A stretch of 64,000 bases of DNA, from contig NC_020174.2 of NCBI RefSeq assembly GCF_000224145.3, positions 3,107,152 through 3,171,151 on the forward strand, written 5' to 3'. The position numbers were made by a program, and so were the translations under genes. Within the stretch, counting starts at the first letter, position 1; each line of letters begins with the position of its first letter. A model generated the notes under the pieces. It was not told the DNA's origin and did not search any database. It worked only from the letters and a program-made list of their open reading frames with translations. Of this stretch, positions 10,795 to 23,300 are shown in pieces. This DNA comes from Ciona intestinalis. Lineage: Eukaryota > Chordata > Ascidiacea > Phlebobranchia > Cionidae.

Positions 10795-10989
10795 TAGTAG
10801 GGTGGGGAAGATGGGTAAACTGTTCAGTCTACTTTCTCGTCCAATTTGGTAGTAAACAAAGAACATTCAAAAAATTATAATACCGTATCCTCATAACTCC
10901 CATAAGACCGTTGTTTAATTGTTTAAAATAGGATCAGGATATTTATATATTATGTGCTAAAGGTGCCCCATCTTCCCCTACCCTACTAT
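10795..10989 (+). mobile_element. TA-MITE copy
   Basis: Both TIRs clear. Part of the first internal arm (GGACACCTTTTC) has been altered to GTAAACTGTTC. Confidence 0.87.
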
Positions 10990-11234
10990 ACCTTACTTTA
11001 GTTTTATGTTTAATTATAAACTATAGGAACAAATGTGTTAGTAGTATCGATCGGGGGTAAACTGATTGGTAAAGCTACTTATATCTGAACAACCGCTTTA
11101 TCCAAACATTATTACAGAAGTTGGTAGGGGTATGATCTAGCACAGCAGGTGAGCAAATAACCACAACATAGTTTAATATAACACAGGGCAGTTGCGTGTT
11201 CAAATCAAAATTTTGTGTTTAAACGTTTTAACAT

Positions 11235-11419
11235 ATAGTATAGGGTTGGAAAAGATGGGACACTTTTTTTTCTCGTCCTACTTAGCAGTAAACACAGAAC
11301 ATTCACGGAAGAAACCGTATCCTTACAACTTACATAGACCGTTGTTAATTGTTTAAAACACGATCTGCATATCTTGTTAACGTGTGCTAAAGGTGTCCCA
11401 TCTTACCCCATCCTATTAT
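11235..11419 (+). mobile_element. TA-MITE copy
   Basis: Left end TAGTATAGGGTTGG; right end ACCCCATCCTATTA. Confidence 0.83.
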
Positions 11420-11689
11420 AACATGTTTATATTTACCTCTTCGAAAACAAAAGCGAAATTCATTTTATTTAAATAACGTAGTAAAGAAAATCAACAGTTA
11501 AACAACGGTTATTAAAATTTACGCCATAAGGGTAAAATCTCTGGAAAAGAATGTCAGTTTAAAAACGTGGCTTTTGCACCTTTTTAAACCAAATTGTTTG
11601 TTGTTATAAATGCGTACGGCTACTATACTATATGTTTATTATTTTAGACGTATACCTATTCGCTTCCATTGTACGGGTCGTGTCTAAAC

Positions 11690-11925
11690 GCAAACTTTTG
11701 TTTCTATTAGAAGTTTAACTTGATAATAATTAAACATAAATGGCTCGTTTGTCTGCTAGGTGTAGCGACCACGCTTATTTTCTTCCAATTAAATGTAAAT
11801 AAGTTTTTAACTGTAAGCGTGTTTTAACAACCGTTGTTTTATCCCATCTTTTTGTTTGAAATATTTCTATCTTCGCTCCTGTTATCAAAGAGACGAATAA
11901 AGTTGTTATTATTATTAATAGGAAG
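11690..11925 (+). repeat. S2 element, long copy
   Basis: Runs from ACTTTTGTTTCTATTAGAAG through TGTAGCGACCACGCTTATTT and GTAAGCGTGTTTTAACAAC to GAATAAAG plus (TTA)n. Nearly the same sequence, including the 5' part, occurs at 21864-22095. No tRNA head was recognised. Confidence 0.75.
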
Positions 11926-12187
11926 TTAAAAGGCTTATCACCAGCTGAGGAATCAAATTCGCGGACAAGTTAACAACGTGAAATTATACGAGCGAGGTCA
12001 ACATACGATATTCTATACCACATATTGATTTACAAACAGACGTAAAACATAAAATAACAGCTGTTGAACTGAGTATCGATTGTTGTACAAACTTCCGTAT
12101 CTATATATTTCAAGCAGGTTACTTTGGTTAAATATGTCTACTTGACTGAAACCGAATACAATAAACTAATTGTTGAATTTACAGGTA

Positions 12188-12376
12188 TAGTAGTGTAAGG
12201 GAAGACGGGACACCTTTAGCACTTAACATTCAAATATCCTGATCGTGTTTTAAACAACCAACAACGGTCTATGGGAGTCGGGAGGATACGGTTTTATAAT
12301 TTTTTGAATGTTTTTTGTTTACTACCAAATAGGACAAGAAAATGAAAAAGGTTTCCCATCCTCCCTCACCCAACTA
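12188..12376 (-). mobile_element. TA-MITE copy plus stub
   Basis: Followed at about 12382-12425 by a lone TIR-like stub (TAGTAGTGTAGGG), the start of a second, deleted copy. Confidence 0.82.
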
Positions 12377-12763
12377 TAAGTATAGTAGTGTAGGGTAAGT
12401 TGGTAAATGGGGCAAGTTGGGATGCTTTTCATGCGCTTATTTTAGGGGTAGCAATTTGATGATTGACGAAAATAAATGTTACAGTATTATTGGACAGTAT
12501 TCGCACGGTCTAACAAAGCGTTCGGCAAAGACGGTTATTTTTGTTAGAATTATTAAAAATCGTTGTTGAAATTTCAATCGTTAAACTTAGCACCTGCTAG
12601 GGTGTCTCTAAATAACTCCTTCTGTGTGTTTCAATACATTTCTAAGTTTTGTCAATTATTAAGAGTATGGTTATATCACCAAAAACCTAACTGTATGAAT
12701 AACTCGGTCATATCTTAGCTTAGACTTTTGTTGCTGTTTTATATCTTCTGTAATTCCTATACT

Positions 12764-12992
12764 GTATCCTCGCGTGGCCCGAAACGACGGCCGTTAAACA
12801 CGGGTGTTCTGTTTCATACACCTCGTATCAGCTTACGAGTTACCAAGTATGTTACTTTGTGGGTGATTATTTTATTTGTTTTTTCATTTTTGTACGCGGA
12901 TGATAATTTGGACAACCCATTAGTGACCACTGGGTTGGAGCAATTGCGGTTAAGTGTTTTTCTCAAGGACATATACGCCCACAATGGTAGCA
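12764..12992 (-). repeat. tRNA-SINE lacking its head
   Basis: Runs from TATCCTCGCGTGGCCCG to ACGCCCACAATGGTAG, then stops before the tRNA-like part. Confidence 0.83.
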
Positions 12993-13315
12993 TTTTAGTT
13001 ATTTAAAGCAGAAGACACTTAAATTGTCCATATAGACAAAATTTGGTTAGAACTTTAACAAACTTGTCCAAAGCTGAGGAGAAATTTGAAATAATAAACG
13101 ATACCTGCATAAATATAATAGCTTAATTATAGAATACTTGTATTCAGTTACCGTCTGGGTCGATTGAAACACAAAAGGTGAACTGGGCGAACTATGTTAC
13201 GAAAGTATCGGAGAAATATAACAATACTCGATTGTCTCGAAACGTGTTTGATTTAAAAAACAAGTTTATATTTTATTTGTAATGTTGTGAAAGTGATGTT
13301 TCTATTTTGTTACAG

Positions 13316-16300
13316 AATAATAGTTTCAAGCGAAATGAAAGGCGATGTAAGGTGTATTTCTATTGATAATCTGCCAATAAATGTCGTTGTACCGAAGTCA
13401 CGGATGAATCATTCGCGTAGCCGCTGCAAAAGTGTTCCAAATCCTTCATTGTCAGCCAGACAACAAGGAAGTTTGGCGAGAAAGACGCGGTGGCCGGTCG
13501 CTTCGTATTACTACAGTACTTCAAGTTTTCCCTCTCTGTATACAACGTTAACCACAAATGAAGCGAAGAAAGAAGAATCCGAAAAAAGGTGATTTTGATG
13601 ATAGTGTAGGCTTACCATCCCATTTTGTTGTATGACCAGGTTCGTTTGCATTCTGAACAAAACTTATCGTTTGCGTTTCATAATAAAAATAATTAATATA
13701 GTAGGGTGGAGGAAGATGGGACACCTTTTCATTCTATTTCTCGTCCCATTTGGTAGTTAACGAAGAATATTCAAAGAATTAAAAACCCGTATCCTCATGA
13801 CTCCCATAGACCGTTGTTAATTGTTTTAAACACGATCAGGATATTTGAATATTATGTGCTAAAGGTGTCCCGGCTTCCCCCATCCTACTGTATAAGAACA
13901 CGTTAATATTGTGGGTTTTCTGTATTTTTTAAAAAATGTGGATTTTCTGTAACTTAAACAATATGTTTTAGTACGCAGAGAAACGAAAAAGGTATCGTTG
14001 TTCGTGGATGTCCTGCTGCTACTGAAATTGGTGGAAATAAAGAACGTTTTCCATGGAAGTAAGAATGAATGAATGAATGAATGAATGAATGAATGAATGG
14101 ATGGATGGATGGATGGATGGATGGATGAATGAATGAATGAATGAATGAATGAATGAATGGATGGATGGATGGATGGATGGATGAATGAATGAATGAATGA
14201 ATGAATGAATGAATGAATGAATGAATGAATGAATGAATGAATGAATGAATGAATGAATGAATGAATGAATGAATGAATGAATGAATGAATGAATGATAGT
14301 CAATGTATGAATGAGTGTAACTTATCTACTTTCGCGTGGCGGGGCAAGGACAGTTGTTATAATGAGGTTGTTCTCTTTCATACACCCCGTGTTCGCTTAC
14401 AAGTTACCTTACGCTTACGAGTTAGGTTTGTAACTTTGTGGGTGATTTATATATTTTGAGTTCTATATGGGAGACGTGAGGATATGGTTTTGTTATTCCT
14501 TGAATGTTCTTTGTTTACTAACGAGAGGGACGAGAAAATAGAATGAAAAGGTGTCCTATCTTTCGCCATCCTAATGAATAATAAAACGCACGCATTACAA
14601 TGATTACAATTAAACATATAGTAGGGTGGGGGAAGTTGGGACACCGGTTCATTCCATTTTCTCATCCAATTTTTTAGTAAACAGAGAACAATGAAAGAAT
14701 TATAAAACCGGATCTTTACGACTTCCATAGATCGTTGTTAAATGTTTTAAAAGCAATCAGAATATTCGGATATTATAAGCTAGAAGTGTCCTATCTTCTC
14801 CCACGATATTATTTTATCATTTTCATCACTTGTTTAACCCCTTTAACTGCCGTGGAAGTTCCAAGTTGCTGGGGTCCACATGTTGGTTGGTAGTTTCTCT
14901 TTACTTGTAAAAGTATTGTTTTGACAAAGCGTTTGAAAATGTCTAGTAAATTTAGCCTTTTCCCTACAGTTATGTCCCCAGATTTTGCTGTTATCTATTT
15001 TCGCGCCAACATGGGAATTCCCTGTGTCAAATTTGTCTCCAAAATTTGAGTTTTCTCAGGAAAAAAACACGTGAAAATCGATGTGTTTTCGTGAATATTT
15101 CTCGTTAACAATATGTTACAATATTACGGAAAAATACGGAACAAGAAACATATTTATTTGATAATGCGCTAAATGTACTGAACACATTTTTATAATATAC
15201 AGACAATGCAGCGGAAGATCTTTCACAAGCGTCAAAGTATTGACGCCGAGGCATTCGAAGGATTGTGCGCAGCCAAAACATTGTGAGAGTAACACGGACC
15301 AAGATAGGTAATGGATCAACAGTAATAACAATAAATATAAAATTCCAGGATTGAATTCATGGAACATAAAAATCATAATTTCCAATAAATTTAATTGTGA
15401 ATATGAATATTGAATTGTGTTAATATTATAATGGAGAATATTATAACAATTTATTTTATGAATGAAATCTACGTTGTCTAATAAGTGGAGTGAGCTCTGT
15501 TTTATTTGCTAATAATGAATAAAAGGTGCTTGTGAAAAGTCTTCCCCCCACCTTATTTGCTAACCACTAACCCCTATAACCACTAGCTACTAACCCCTAT
15601 AACCACTAGCTACTAACCCCTATAACCACTAACCCCCTAACCATCAACACCTAACCTCCTAACCTAGGGATTGGGGGTTAGTGGTTAGCAAATAAGGTGG
15701 TGGGGGGAGATTCTTCACTAGCTCTCAAAATTTGAGTTTATTTGTTAAGATATGACATAGATTGGAAAACAAAGGTGAAACAATACCACCTAGTGGCCAT
15801 GTCTCTGCCAACTCCGAATCGATGCCCGGTAATCGGGAAGAAGAAGTTTCATTACGATCTCATTCGCCGATAGCAATACAAGCGTGGCCGCAAAGAAAAA
15901 TATATCTTAGTACTCAGCCCCACATGACCCAAAGCCTGACATCTTACACTGAACAAAGAAATTACAATACCAGTACCACAATAAATGATTTGAAAACGGC
16001 AAGGTCCAGCACCCAGCAAACAAAGCGTGTTCATAAACCTCTTACCCACAGACTATCTTTCGCAAAATCATATACAAACCAAATATCAGCAATAAACTGC
16101 CATAACAGCGATCGCGGATACCGAATTCCAGTTTCTCATCGACGACATGTTATAAAAGAACCAGTTAACGGAACCGATACTCAAGTTACTACCATACCAG
16201 CGCACATAAGCGACTTAAACAAATCCTCAACTAAAGTCTCAGGACAGGACAATAATTCTACCAGCAATCAACTACATACATCCTTACCATCGAAGCAAAA

Positions 16301-16529
16301 TATCGGTGGTAAATTTTCGTACCTCCGTTTTAATAAACCTCCTATTAACAGTCTGGCTCACTCTGCTGCTAATTATCGAGACCCAGCAACTTCCAAAGCG
16401 TCTTTGCTGTCCACAGAACAACTTGTTATTCGGGAATCGGTAGAAAAAGTACAGCGCTGGATGAGAACACTACCCAAACATTTTCATACCATTCATCATG
16501 TGTTGCCACCAGTTCAGTATGATTACTGA
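13316..16529 (+). CDS. Three-exon gene, protein of unknown function
   Basis: Exons 13316-13588, 13972-14058 and 15761-16529 join in phase. From the ATG at 13335 the product is 369 aa. An in-frame ATG at 13296 would give a slightly longer start without using the acceptor at 13315. The protein is hydrophilic, Ser/Thr/Asn/Gln-rich and probably disordered, with basic stretches such as RMNHSRSRCKS, and no signal peptide or membrane segment. The only ordered-looking part is the C-terminus (ESVEKVQRWMRTLPKHFHTI), which could form a helix. I do not recognise the family. Intron 2 holds a microsatellite, a SINE, two MITEs and a fold-back element. A MITE fragment starts about 20 bp after the stop, so it likely lies in the 3' UTR. 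Further upstream exons cannot be excluded. Confidence 0.7.
13699..13891 (+). mobile_element. TA-MITE copy
   Basis: Complete, in intron 1 of the unknown gene. Right end CATCCTACTG. Confidence 0.87.
14061..14296. repeat. (GAAT)n/(GGAT)n microsatellite
   Basis: About 235 bp of tetranucleotide array, alternating blocks of GAAT and GGAT. It starts 3 bp after the donor of exon 2 (14059) and runs into a minus-strand SINE, so it probably grew from the SINE (CATT)n tail. Confidence 0.95.
14300..14449 (-). repeat. tRNA-SINE 3' fragment
   Basis: Starts GTGTAACTTATCTACTTTCG. The GCTTACAAGTTACC block is duplicated. Ends at GGGTGATTTATA. Joined directly to a truncated MITE. Confidence 0.78.
14459..14574 (-). 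mobile_element. TA-MITE, 5' truncated
   Basis: Begins in the body at CTATATGGGAGACGTGAGG and keeps a degraded right end. Confidence 0.78.
14619..14810 (+). mobile_element. TA-MITE copy
   Basis: Left TIR intact. Right end CTCCCACGATA decayed. In intron 2 of the unknown gene. Confidence 0.85.
15528..15723. repeat. Fold-back element with telomere-like core
   Basis: The left arm (GTGAAAAGTCTTCCCCCCAC, then CTTATTTGCTAACCAC) is mirrored by a right arm ending GGGGGGAGATTCTTCACTAG. Between them are repeats of the type CTAACCCCTATAACCA. A second member lies at 33775-33958. In intron 2 of the unknown gene. Confidence 0.8.
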
Positions 16530-16547
16530 AATTTATCATTTGCTGCC

Positions 16548-16697
16548 ATAATATCCTAATCTTGTTTTAAACAATTAACAACGGTCTATGGGGGTCGTGG
16601 GAATACAGTTTTATAATTCTTTGAATCTTCTTTCTTTACTATTAAATGGGACGAGAAAGTAGATTGAAATGTGCCCCATCTTCTCCCACCCTACTAT
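16548..16697 (-). mobile_element. TA-MITE, 5' truncated, in a 3' UTR
   Basis: Starts at ATAATATCCTAATCTTG soon after the stop at 16529. Right TIR intact (CTCCCACCCTACTA). Confidence 0.82.
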
Positions 16698-16727
16698 ATG
16701 TATTTTGACTCTTTCGGCATAGGTGTC

Positions 16728-16840
16728 ATTTTTTAATTTTGTTAATTGTCATTTACCCTGATAAAGATGACATGAACAGAACAGTAAACACTGTGCAGCA
16801 AAATTTTTGCCGAGGGAGCCAAAATACAAGTATGATTACT
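16728..16840 (+). repeat. Short repeat, relative of 1058-1140
   Basis: Shares the CCCTGAT-AAAG core, a GAA, a hairpin ACAGT/ACTGT and the 3' block GAGGGAGCCAAAATACAAG. The hammerhead-like core is degraded here (CTGATAA). Confidence 0.5.
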
Positions 16841-17307
16841 GATGTATACTATTACTTTATTTGGCTAATTGCAGTTTGAAAGAAAAGCAATTACATTTTT
16901 ATTTTATTCGCTAATTTTTTGTGTTTATATTTATTTCACAATCAAGTCTTTTGTATTTTCTAATTTTATACGAAATATCCACGACAATGAGGTTCTTCGT
17001 ATTTATTTTATCCAGTCATTAAAAGTTCGCAACAAAAAGGTGATGTAGAAAAAAAAAAGAAAATATAAATAAAAACGAAGAGTTTTCTGCAGAAATATCC
17101 TTCTGACATTGCTAAGATGGTTGGTAGTCTGTGCAGCAACAAAGTGACAACGAAAGTCGATTGCGAATGAGCTAATAGGGCTGGATAGAGAAATAGAATC
17201 AAAAGCTGCACTGTAAGGCTATGTTGCGTAGGTTTTTGGCCAAATTCTAGCACCCATGGCGTGCTACCTCAACAACATTAAAAGCTGTGTTGCGCAAAAT
17301 TGACGTG

Positions 17308-20300
17308 TTAACCAGCTCCAACTCCTGGGTAGATTGGACGTGGGCGATGCAGTCCAGATGCTGATGGGTTACCTTTCCTCGAACGTCGGGTGTCTATATG
17401 ATTGGAGGCACAACTATTTGTTCGCGCTGAAACAGACGGCACGCCGATGCTGGAACCAGATGGCCTGGTAACAAAAGTGGCTGATGAATAAGTTAATTTA
17501 AATTTTTGCTTTAATCTAGTTGCCGGAAAAGACAGTGGTGTATGAAACAGAAAACCAGTGTTTATGTCATGGCTCATTCCAGTTTATGAGTTACCATGTA
17601 TCTAACTTTGTGGGTGATTGTTTTATCTTTATGATTGACAGGTTAGTTTATCTATACACATTGTATGGCTGACAATTTGGACAACCATTAGTCACCACTG
17701 ACTTGAAAAAATTGTTATGTAACTTTTTACTTTAATCCCTAATGGCCGAAAAAATGGCTGTCGTTAAAACATGGTGTTCTGTTTCATACACCTCACGCCA
17801 CCTTGCGAGTTACCAAGTATGTTACTTTGTGAGTGAATATTTTTTTCTGATTTTTTTTATTAGTGGGTGATAATTTTGACAACTCATTAGTGACTACTGG
17901 GTTGGAGCAATCGAGGTGTATGAAACAGAACTGAAGGGTTAACGACTGTTGTTTTCCGGCCAGATGAAAGTAAGTTACACCCGTTCATTCATTTTACCTC
18001 ATGGACGATGGAACTCTTTTGAGGGCAGGTATTTGCTTTTCATTAACTCTGTGTTGTTTAAAGGCAGCAGCATTTTCATAAACTGGTTCACTGGTTTGAT
18101 TGGTGTAAGATGGGCTAGGGGGTAATAAGCCTAGAGGAGCCAGCTTTAATCTTTGCTTGGAGTTTGCTGATGTAGGAGGTAATTCATTTGGAGTGGAAGG
18201 TGAAAACACACTTTTAGGAGTGGTAGATCTTGAGTCAGGAGATTTTCCTGGTGCAGGCAGTTTGCTTGGCGTGCTAAGTCGAGATATTCGTGATCCTGAC
18301 TGAGATCTACGGTTTGGAGCAAGTTTTGTTTGCGTTTCTTGTTCAAAACTCGGATTTTTTGGTGATTTTGAAAGTCGTGATTGTACCATGGGGTTGATTT
18401 TTGATTTCGTAATCCCGGATGAGGTCACTGGTCGCTCCACTGACCCAAACGATGAGTTCGACTCCAAACATCCTCCAACTGAATTTTTATCGCGACCTCT
18501 TGAACTCGATTCAGAACTAGTCGTCGATGTGCTGGAATCCACTGTCCCTTGAAGAGCGGAATAACCAAACGAAGTAATACTGTTCCTCTGTGTCTTGCTT
18601 AATCTCAATTGCGACTTCAGTGAGGGGCAAGACGCAGAAGACGTCCTAGTACGAGACTCTGTAACGTCCACAATGCCATCAGAAGGTAGAGATCCAAAAC
18701 TAGAACCTGTTCCAGTGCTGTTTCCACCACTCGATGGGGGTAGAGGAAGACATGGCAACTCACTCGATGTTTTCTGCTGAAGAAATTGAATTGAAATATG
18801 ATGAAATTAGTATTAGAATCAAAATATGAATAAAATTAAATTAAATAAATTAAAATTTATTTCGTCTCTTCGGTCACGATACAAAAAAGCAGAACAGTTT
18901 ATAAAAGCGAAAAGGCAGGTAGTAACGGTAAAACAATAGTTTTAAAACATGCTTATTGGTAAAAAAGAAAAAAATAATGTTTTGAATAAAAGGCGTGACC
19001 GTTAAACCCTACAGACAATACAAAATAAGTAAATAATATTTATTTAAATAATAAAGGTGAATATTAGAACCAGCACACTTACATGATTTCCACCTTCCAT
19101 CAAGTTATGAGATGTTTGTGAAAGTTCCGCTTCAACGACCGAGCTAATAAAAGCTTTTTCAAACACTTTTTGATGTTCAGCATTAAGTTTTCCTTGTGGA
19201 CTTTCGTTCTTGCCTGCAAATAATAAACAATATAAATTCCTTTTTCTCTTTCGAACAAAGGATAAGTGAATCACAATGTTTAGAGTGTTAACTCTAGCAG
19301 ACCAGAGGATTCTGCTTCAGGGCTCCACGCAAGAGAGTAAACTGCATTTTTTCCCCAGGGGTGGTATTTTTGGCTACCGACTAAACTAGTCGCCACCTAA
19401 ATTAAAATCTAAAATTTAGTTGACCGATTTTTGACCGACTAAAATCTGTAATAGGTAATGCATTGTAATTTAGTCGGCCAACTTGGTAACAAGTTGTAAC
19501 CGAAACTGACTAACTTCAGTCGTTAGCCGAGAATACCATACCAGGAAAACAGGTTAGAGAGGAAAACAGTTTTTAAAAAATGTCATAAATACCGGCAGTG
19601 GCGCAGCTTGAAAAAATAGGGGGAGTTTTTATCAAAAAAATTTCAAAAAATTTTTTTTTAATTAATTTTTTTTTTGGTTTACACCCTAAACAACCCTGGC
19701 TGCGGCACTGAATACCGGTAAACAGTGAGTTGGAACTAATGATAAGTATGGCCCAGTAATTGGAGCATGCAGAGCCTATATAATGTGCTGTTAGGTCCAT
19801 TTTCTCAGAAAAAAAGTAGTTTAATTACCTGTATTTCTGTGTGATTTTTGGGCAGTATTTTTTAAATCTAATTCTCTTTTCCCACTCAGGTCTTCTTTAC
19901 TTCCTGAATAATGATGACCAACAGATTTCATTATCCTGTCAAAGGCTGTAGTAGTCTTGGTCGGTTTACTTTCAACTTTTGGTTTGAAAGCTTTTTGTTG
20001 AGGTGACCGCACAATAGTCACGCCTGTCGCTATCACTTCACGATTTTGGTTTTGGGAGTTGTAACTCACAGATGTCGGTCTGGGGTTGTCACTTTTTTGT
20101 GACCTCGTGAGAATAACATGTTCGTATGACGGTGGGGCTAGCTGGCCCATTGAACTAGTTACTAATGGGTAATTTTCATAAGGAGGTTCTTCCTTCATTC
20201 TTAACCTTGTGTGTTTCTGCTTCAAACAGTTGCTTCTTGTTATTCCATCTTCATCAAAAGTTGTTTCGGTCATTAAAACTTTAAATTGTTTGTTACTACC

Positions 20301-23300
20301 GCTTCCTATGCTAACTACATTGTCATACCAATAAGAATTGTTTTTTTTAGGTTGATTTTTGATCCCAATCTCAGCGGGATTTTTGTTTAAGCAATTACGC
20401 TGTTCTTGTTTTTGAACTGTGATATCTACATATCGTGACTCACAGTTTGTTTCATTCACGTCTTTTTCGGAAGTTTGTTCTTTTTCAGCACGTTCAATTG
20501 TGCTTCCTTCAGCAAATCCTTCATCGGAAACCACTTCTTCAACCACGTTCAATAATTGTCCCTTTGATTGTTGATTCGCAAGTGGTTGATTTGGAAAGGG
20601 ACGACTTAGTTTTCTTCCTACAGCTGCGTCGCTGTTGTTTCCAAGTTTAAGTTTGGATCTTTTATCATCAAGTACACCATCAACGGTTGGTTTTAAATAT
20701 GAGTTTGGTTCTAACGAAAGAGTACGCGGATCAATCAAGGAGCTTGCAGCTTTAACCGGAAGAGAAGATTCGGTTTTCCTAAATAAAATCAGAATTAGAA
20801 CAAAATTTTTAGAATATTTCGTTTTCCCGAATACAATCAGGTTTAAAAACAAAATTTTTAGAAGATTTTGTTGTTTTTTTAAATAAAATCAGGTTTGAAA
20901 ACAAAATTTTTAAAAGTTTCTGTTTTTTTTGAAAAAAATGACAATTAGAAACAAAATTTTTGTTACATAATATTATATTAGCTATAGTTTTATCGCAAAA
21001 AAACATCTATTGACTCAGCAGTCTAAACTTGAATCAAACCAACAATTTAGGTGTGTATATATATACTTAAGCAAGATACCAATTGCTGCAGCCTAGTGGT
21101 CACTAATGGGTTGTTCAACCAGGCAGCCATGCCGAAATTAAGAGAAAAAAAAATATAAGAGGTTATGGTATATGGCGCAAGGGCAAAGCGTGACAGTCAA
21201 CAAAAGTCAGAACATTTGCAAAAAACAATCTTTTCCCAACGGGTTAACGGTGAATGTAATGTAATTTACTTTATCCTCATGGCCGAAAAACGACAGTCGT
21301 TATAACAGGAGTGTTCATACACCTCGTGCCAGCTTACGTGTTACCAAGTTTGTTACTTTGTGGGTGATTATTTTTGGGGGGAATTCTTTTATTTTTTAAG
21401 TATGGCTGATAACTTGTACAACCCATTAGTGACCACTGGGTTAGAGCAATTGCGGTTAAGTGTCTTGCCCTAGAACACATTCGCCCACAATGGTAGCAGC
21501 GAAGAGCCTTGAACCCATTACCTCTGGGTTGGAGGCAAGCGTGCTTACCAACTGTGCTATGGCACTAGACATTTAAAGCATCAAGATATGTTTACTCACT
21601 CCAAAACATTTTCTTCTTCAGACTTCTTACTTCCAGATTTGTTTCCTAAATTTGATTTTCCAAACTTTGCTTTCATCAGATTCACAAATGATGATGGAGA
21701 ACTTGACTTCTTCTTTCCGTTTGTTGCAGAATTTGTCGTTACCTTTACGTTAGGTGTAAGCTTTGTGGGTTGTCGTCCTTGCAGAGGTTTTGATTCTTTT
21801 ACACTTCTAGGCATGGGGGATTTTTCTGTTGAATTCAAAACATTGGTAATATACAAATTATACACTTTTGTTTCTATTAGAAGTTTAACTTGATAATAAT
21901 TAAACATAAATGGCTAGTTTGTCTGCTAGGTGTAGCGACCACGCTTATTTTCTTTCAATTAAAAGTAAATATGTTTTTAACTGTAAGCGTGTTTTAACAA
22001 CTGTTTTTTTGTCGCTATATCCTGTCTTTTCGTAGAAAATATTTCAAAATCTTTGCTACCGTAATCAAGAGACAAATAAAAAATTATTACTAATATTATA
22101 TAGTTTCTTAATAAAAGTTATGTAATATGTTCATATGTTGCATGAATTTAGAAACATTTTAAACGAAAAGACAGGATATAGCGACAAAACAACAGTTGTT
22201 AAAACAAGCTTACAGTTAAAACATATTTAGATTTAATTTGAAGAAATACTAATAATACAATTGAAAATCCAACCTACCCTCTTCTGCATTTGATAATCTT
22301 GCTTTAGGAGTTGAAGTTAACTTAACATAGGGGTTGGTTGATGGAAATCGGGGCTGGGGATTTGCTTTCGTAAAATCATTTTGGTTTTCAGGGACATAGT
22401 TTTCTCGCTTTCTTAACGAGTGGTCACTGCTAATGCTCCGATGACGAGAAATTTTTCTCATACCACCATCGTCTTCAAGGGACTGTCGGTCGGATCTTCG
22501 TCTCACAGCGGAGCCTGTAATATTTTATTGTAAAAATTATTAAAAAGGGATATTAATTCATAAATATAGTGGGGTGGGGAAAGACGGGACACTTTTTTTT
22601 ACATAATATCCAAATATCCGAATTGTGTTTTAAAGAATTAACAACGGTCTAGGGAAGTAAAAAAATGGTTTAATAATTCTTTGACTCTTCTTTGTTTACT
22701 ACCAAATAATCGGAAAAATAGACTAAAAATGTGTCCCATCTTCCCCCACCCTACTATATAAGAGATATATATTTCGCCTAAATGACATTATCAGTCTTTT
22801 TTTCAAAAAAAATATTCAAATAAAATTTTCACCTTCACTCATTCTTCGGTTTTTAGGTCGACCAATTTCAGGTTTGAAACTTTCCTGTTCGTTTTTACTT
22901 GGTCTTGTACCTATGTCAGAAGATTTTGAATGATCTTTTGATAAAGACCTGCGTTGGTGAATTGACGATTCACTTTTGCTGTTCTTCTTTGTTAATTCAA
23001 ACTGAGAATTTTGCTTTGGACTTAGATCTGCAGATTGGGAAAGAAATAAAAAATAAGGTTATTTAGGTTCAATGATGAATCACTTTTTATGCTGGCAGGT
23101 TTTTATACAACAACATAGTTATAAGTATGTGTCTTATTGTGTATTATATAGGTGGTCCCATACATCTTATTCCTTTACAAGTATTTTGGTTTGCACCATT
23201 AAGGGGTGTTTTATTTTTTGCTGTAATATTAAATGAACAAATAAGTGTAACTTACTTTATCCTCGCGAGGTCAGTAAACAACAGTCGTTATAATACAGGT

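Larger units (their letters stand above)
7976..13315. other. Intergenic stretch without a recognised gene
   Basis: Apart from the repeats listed separately I see no supported exon here. Open frames near 10461-10652 lack splice context and resemblance. Promoter elements of the downstream gene could lie in 12430-13300 but none is recognisable. Confidence 0.55.

Noticed and set aside
14019-14303. Open frame coding HSFIHSFIHPSIH repeats
   Set aside because: It is only the translation of the tetranucleotide microsatellite.
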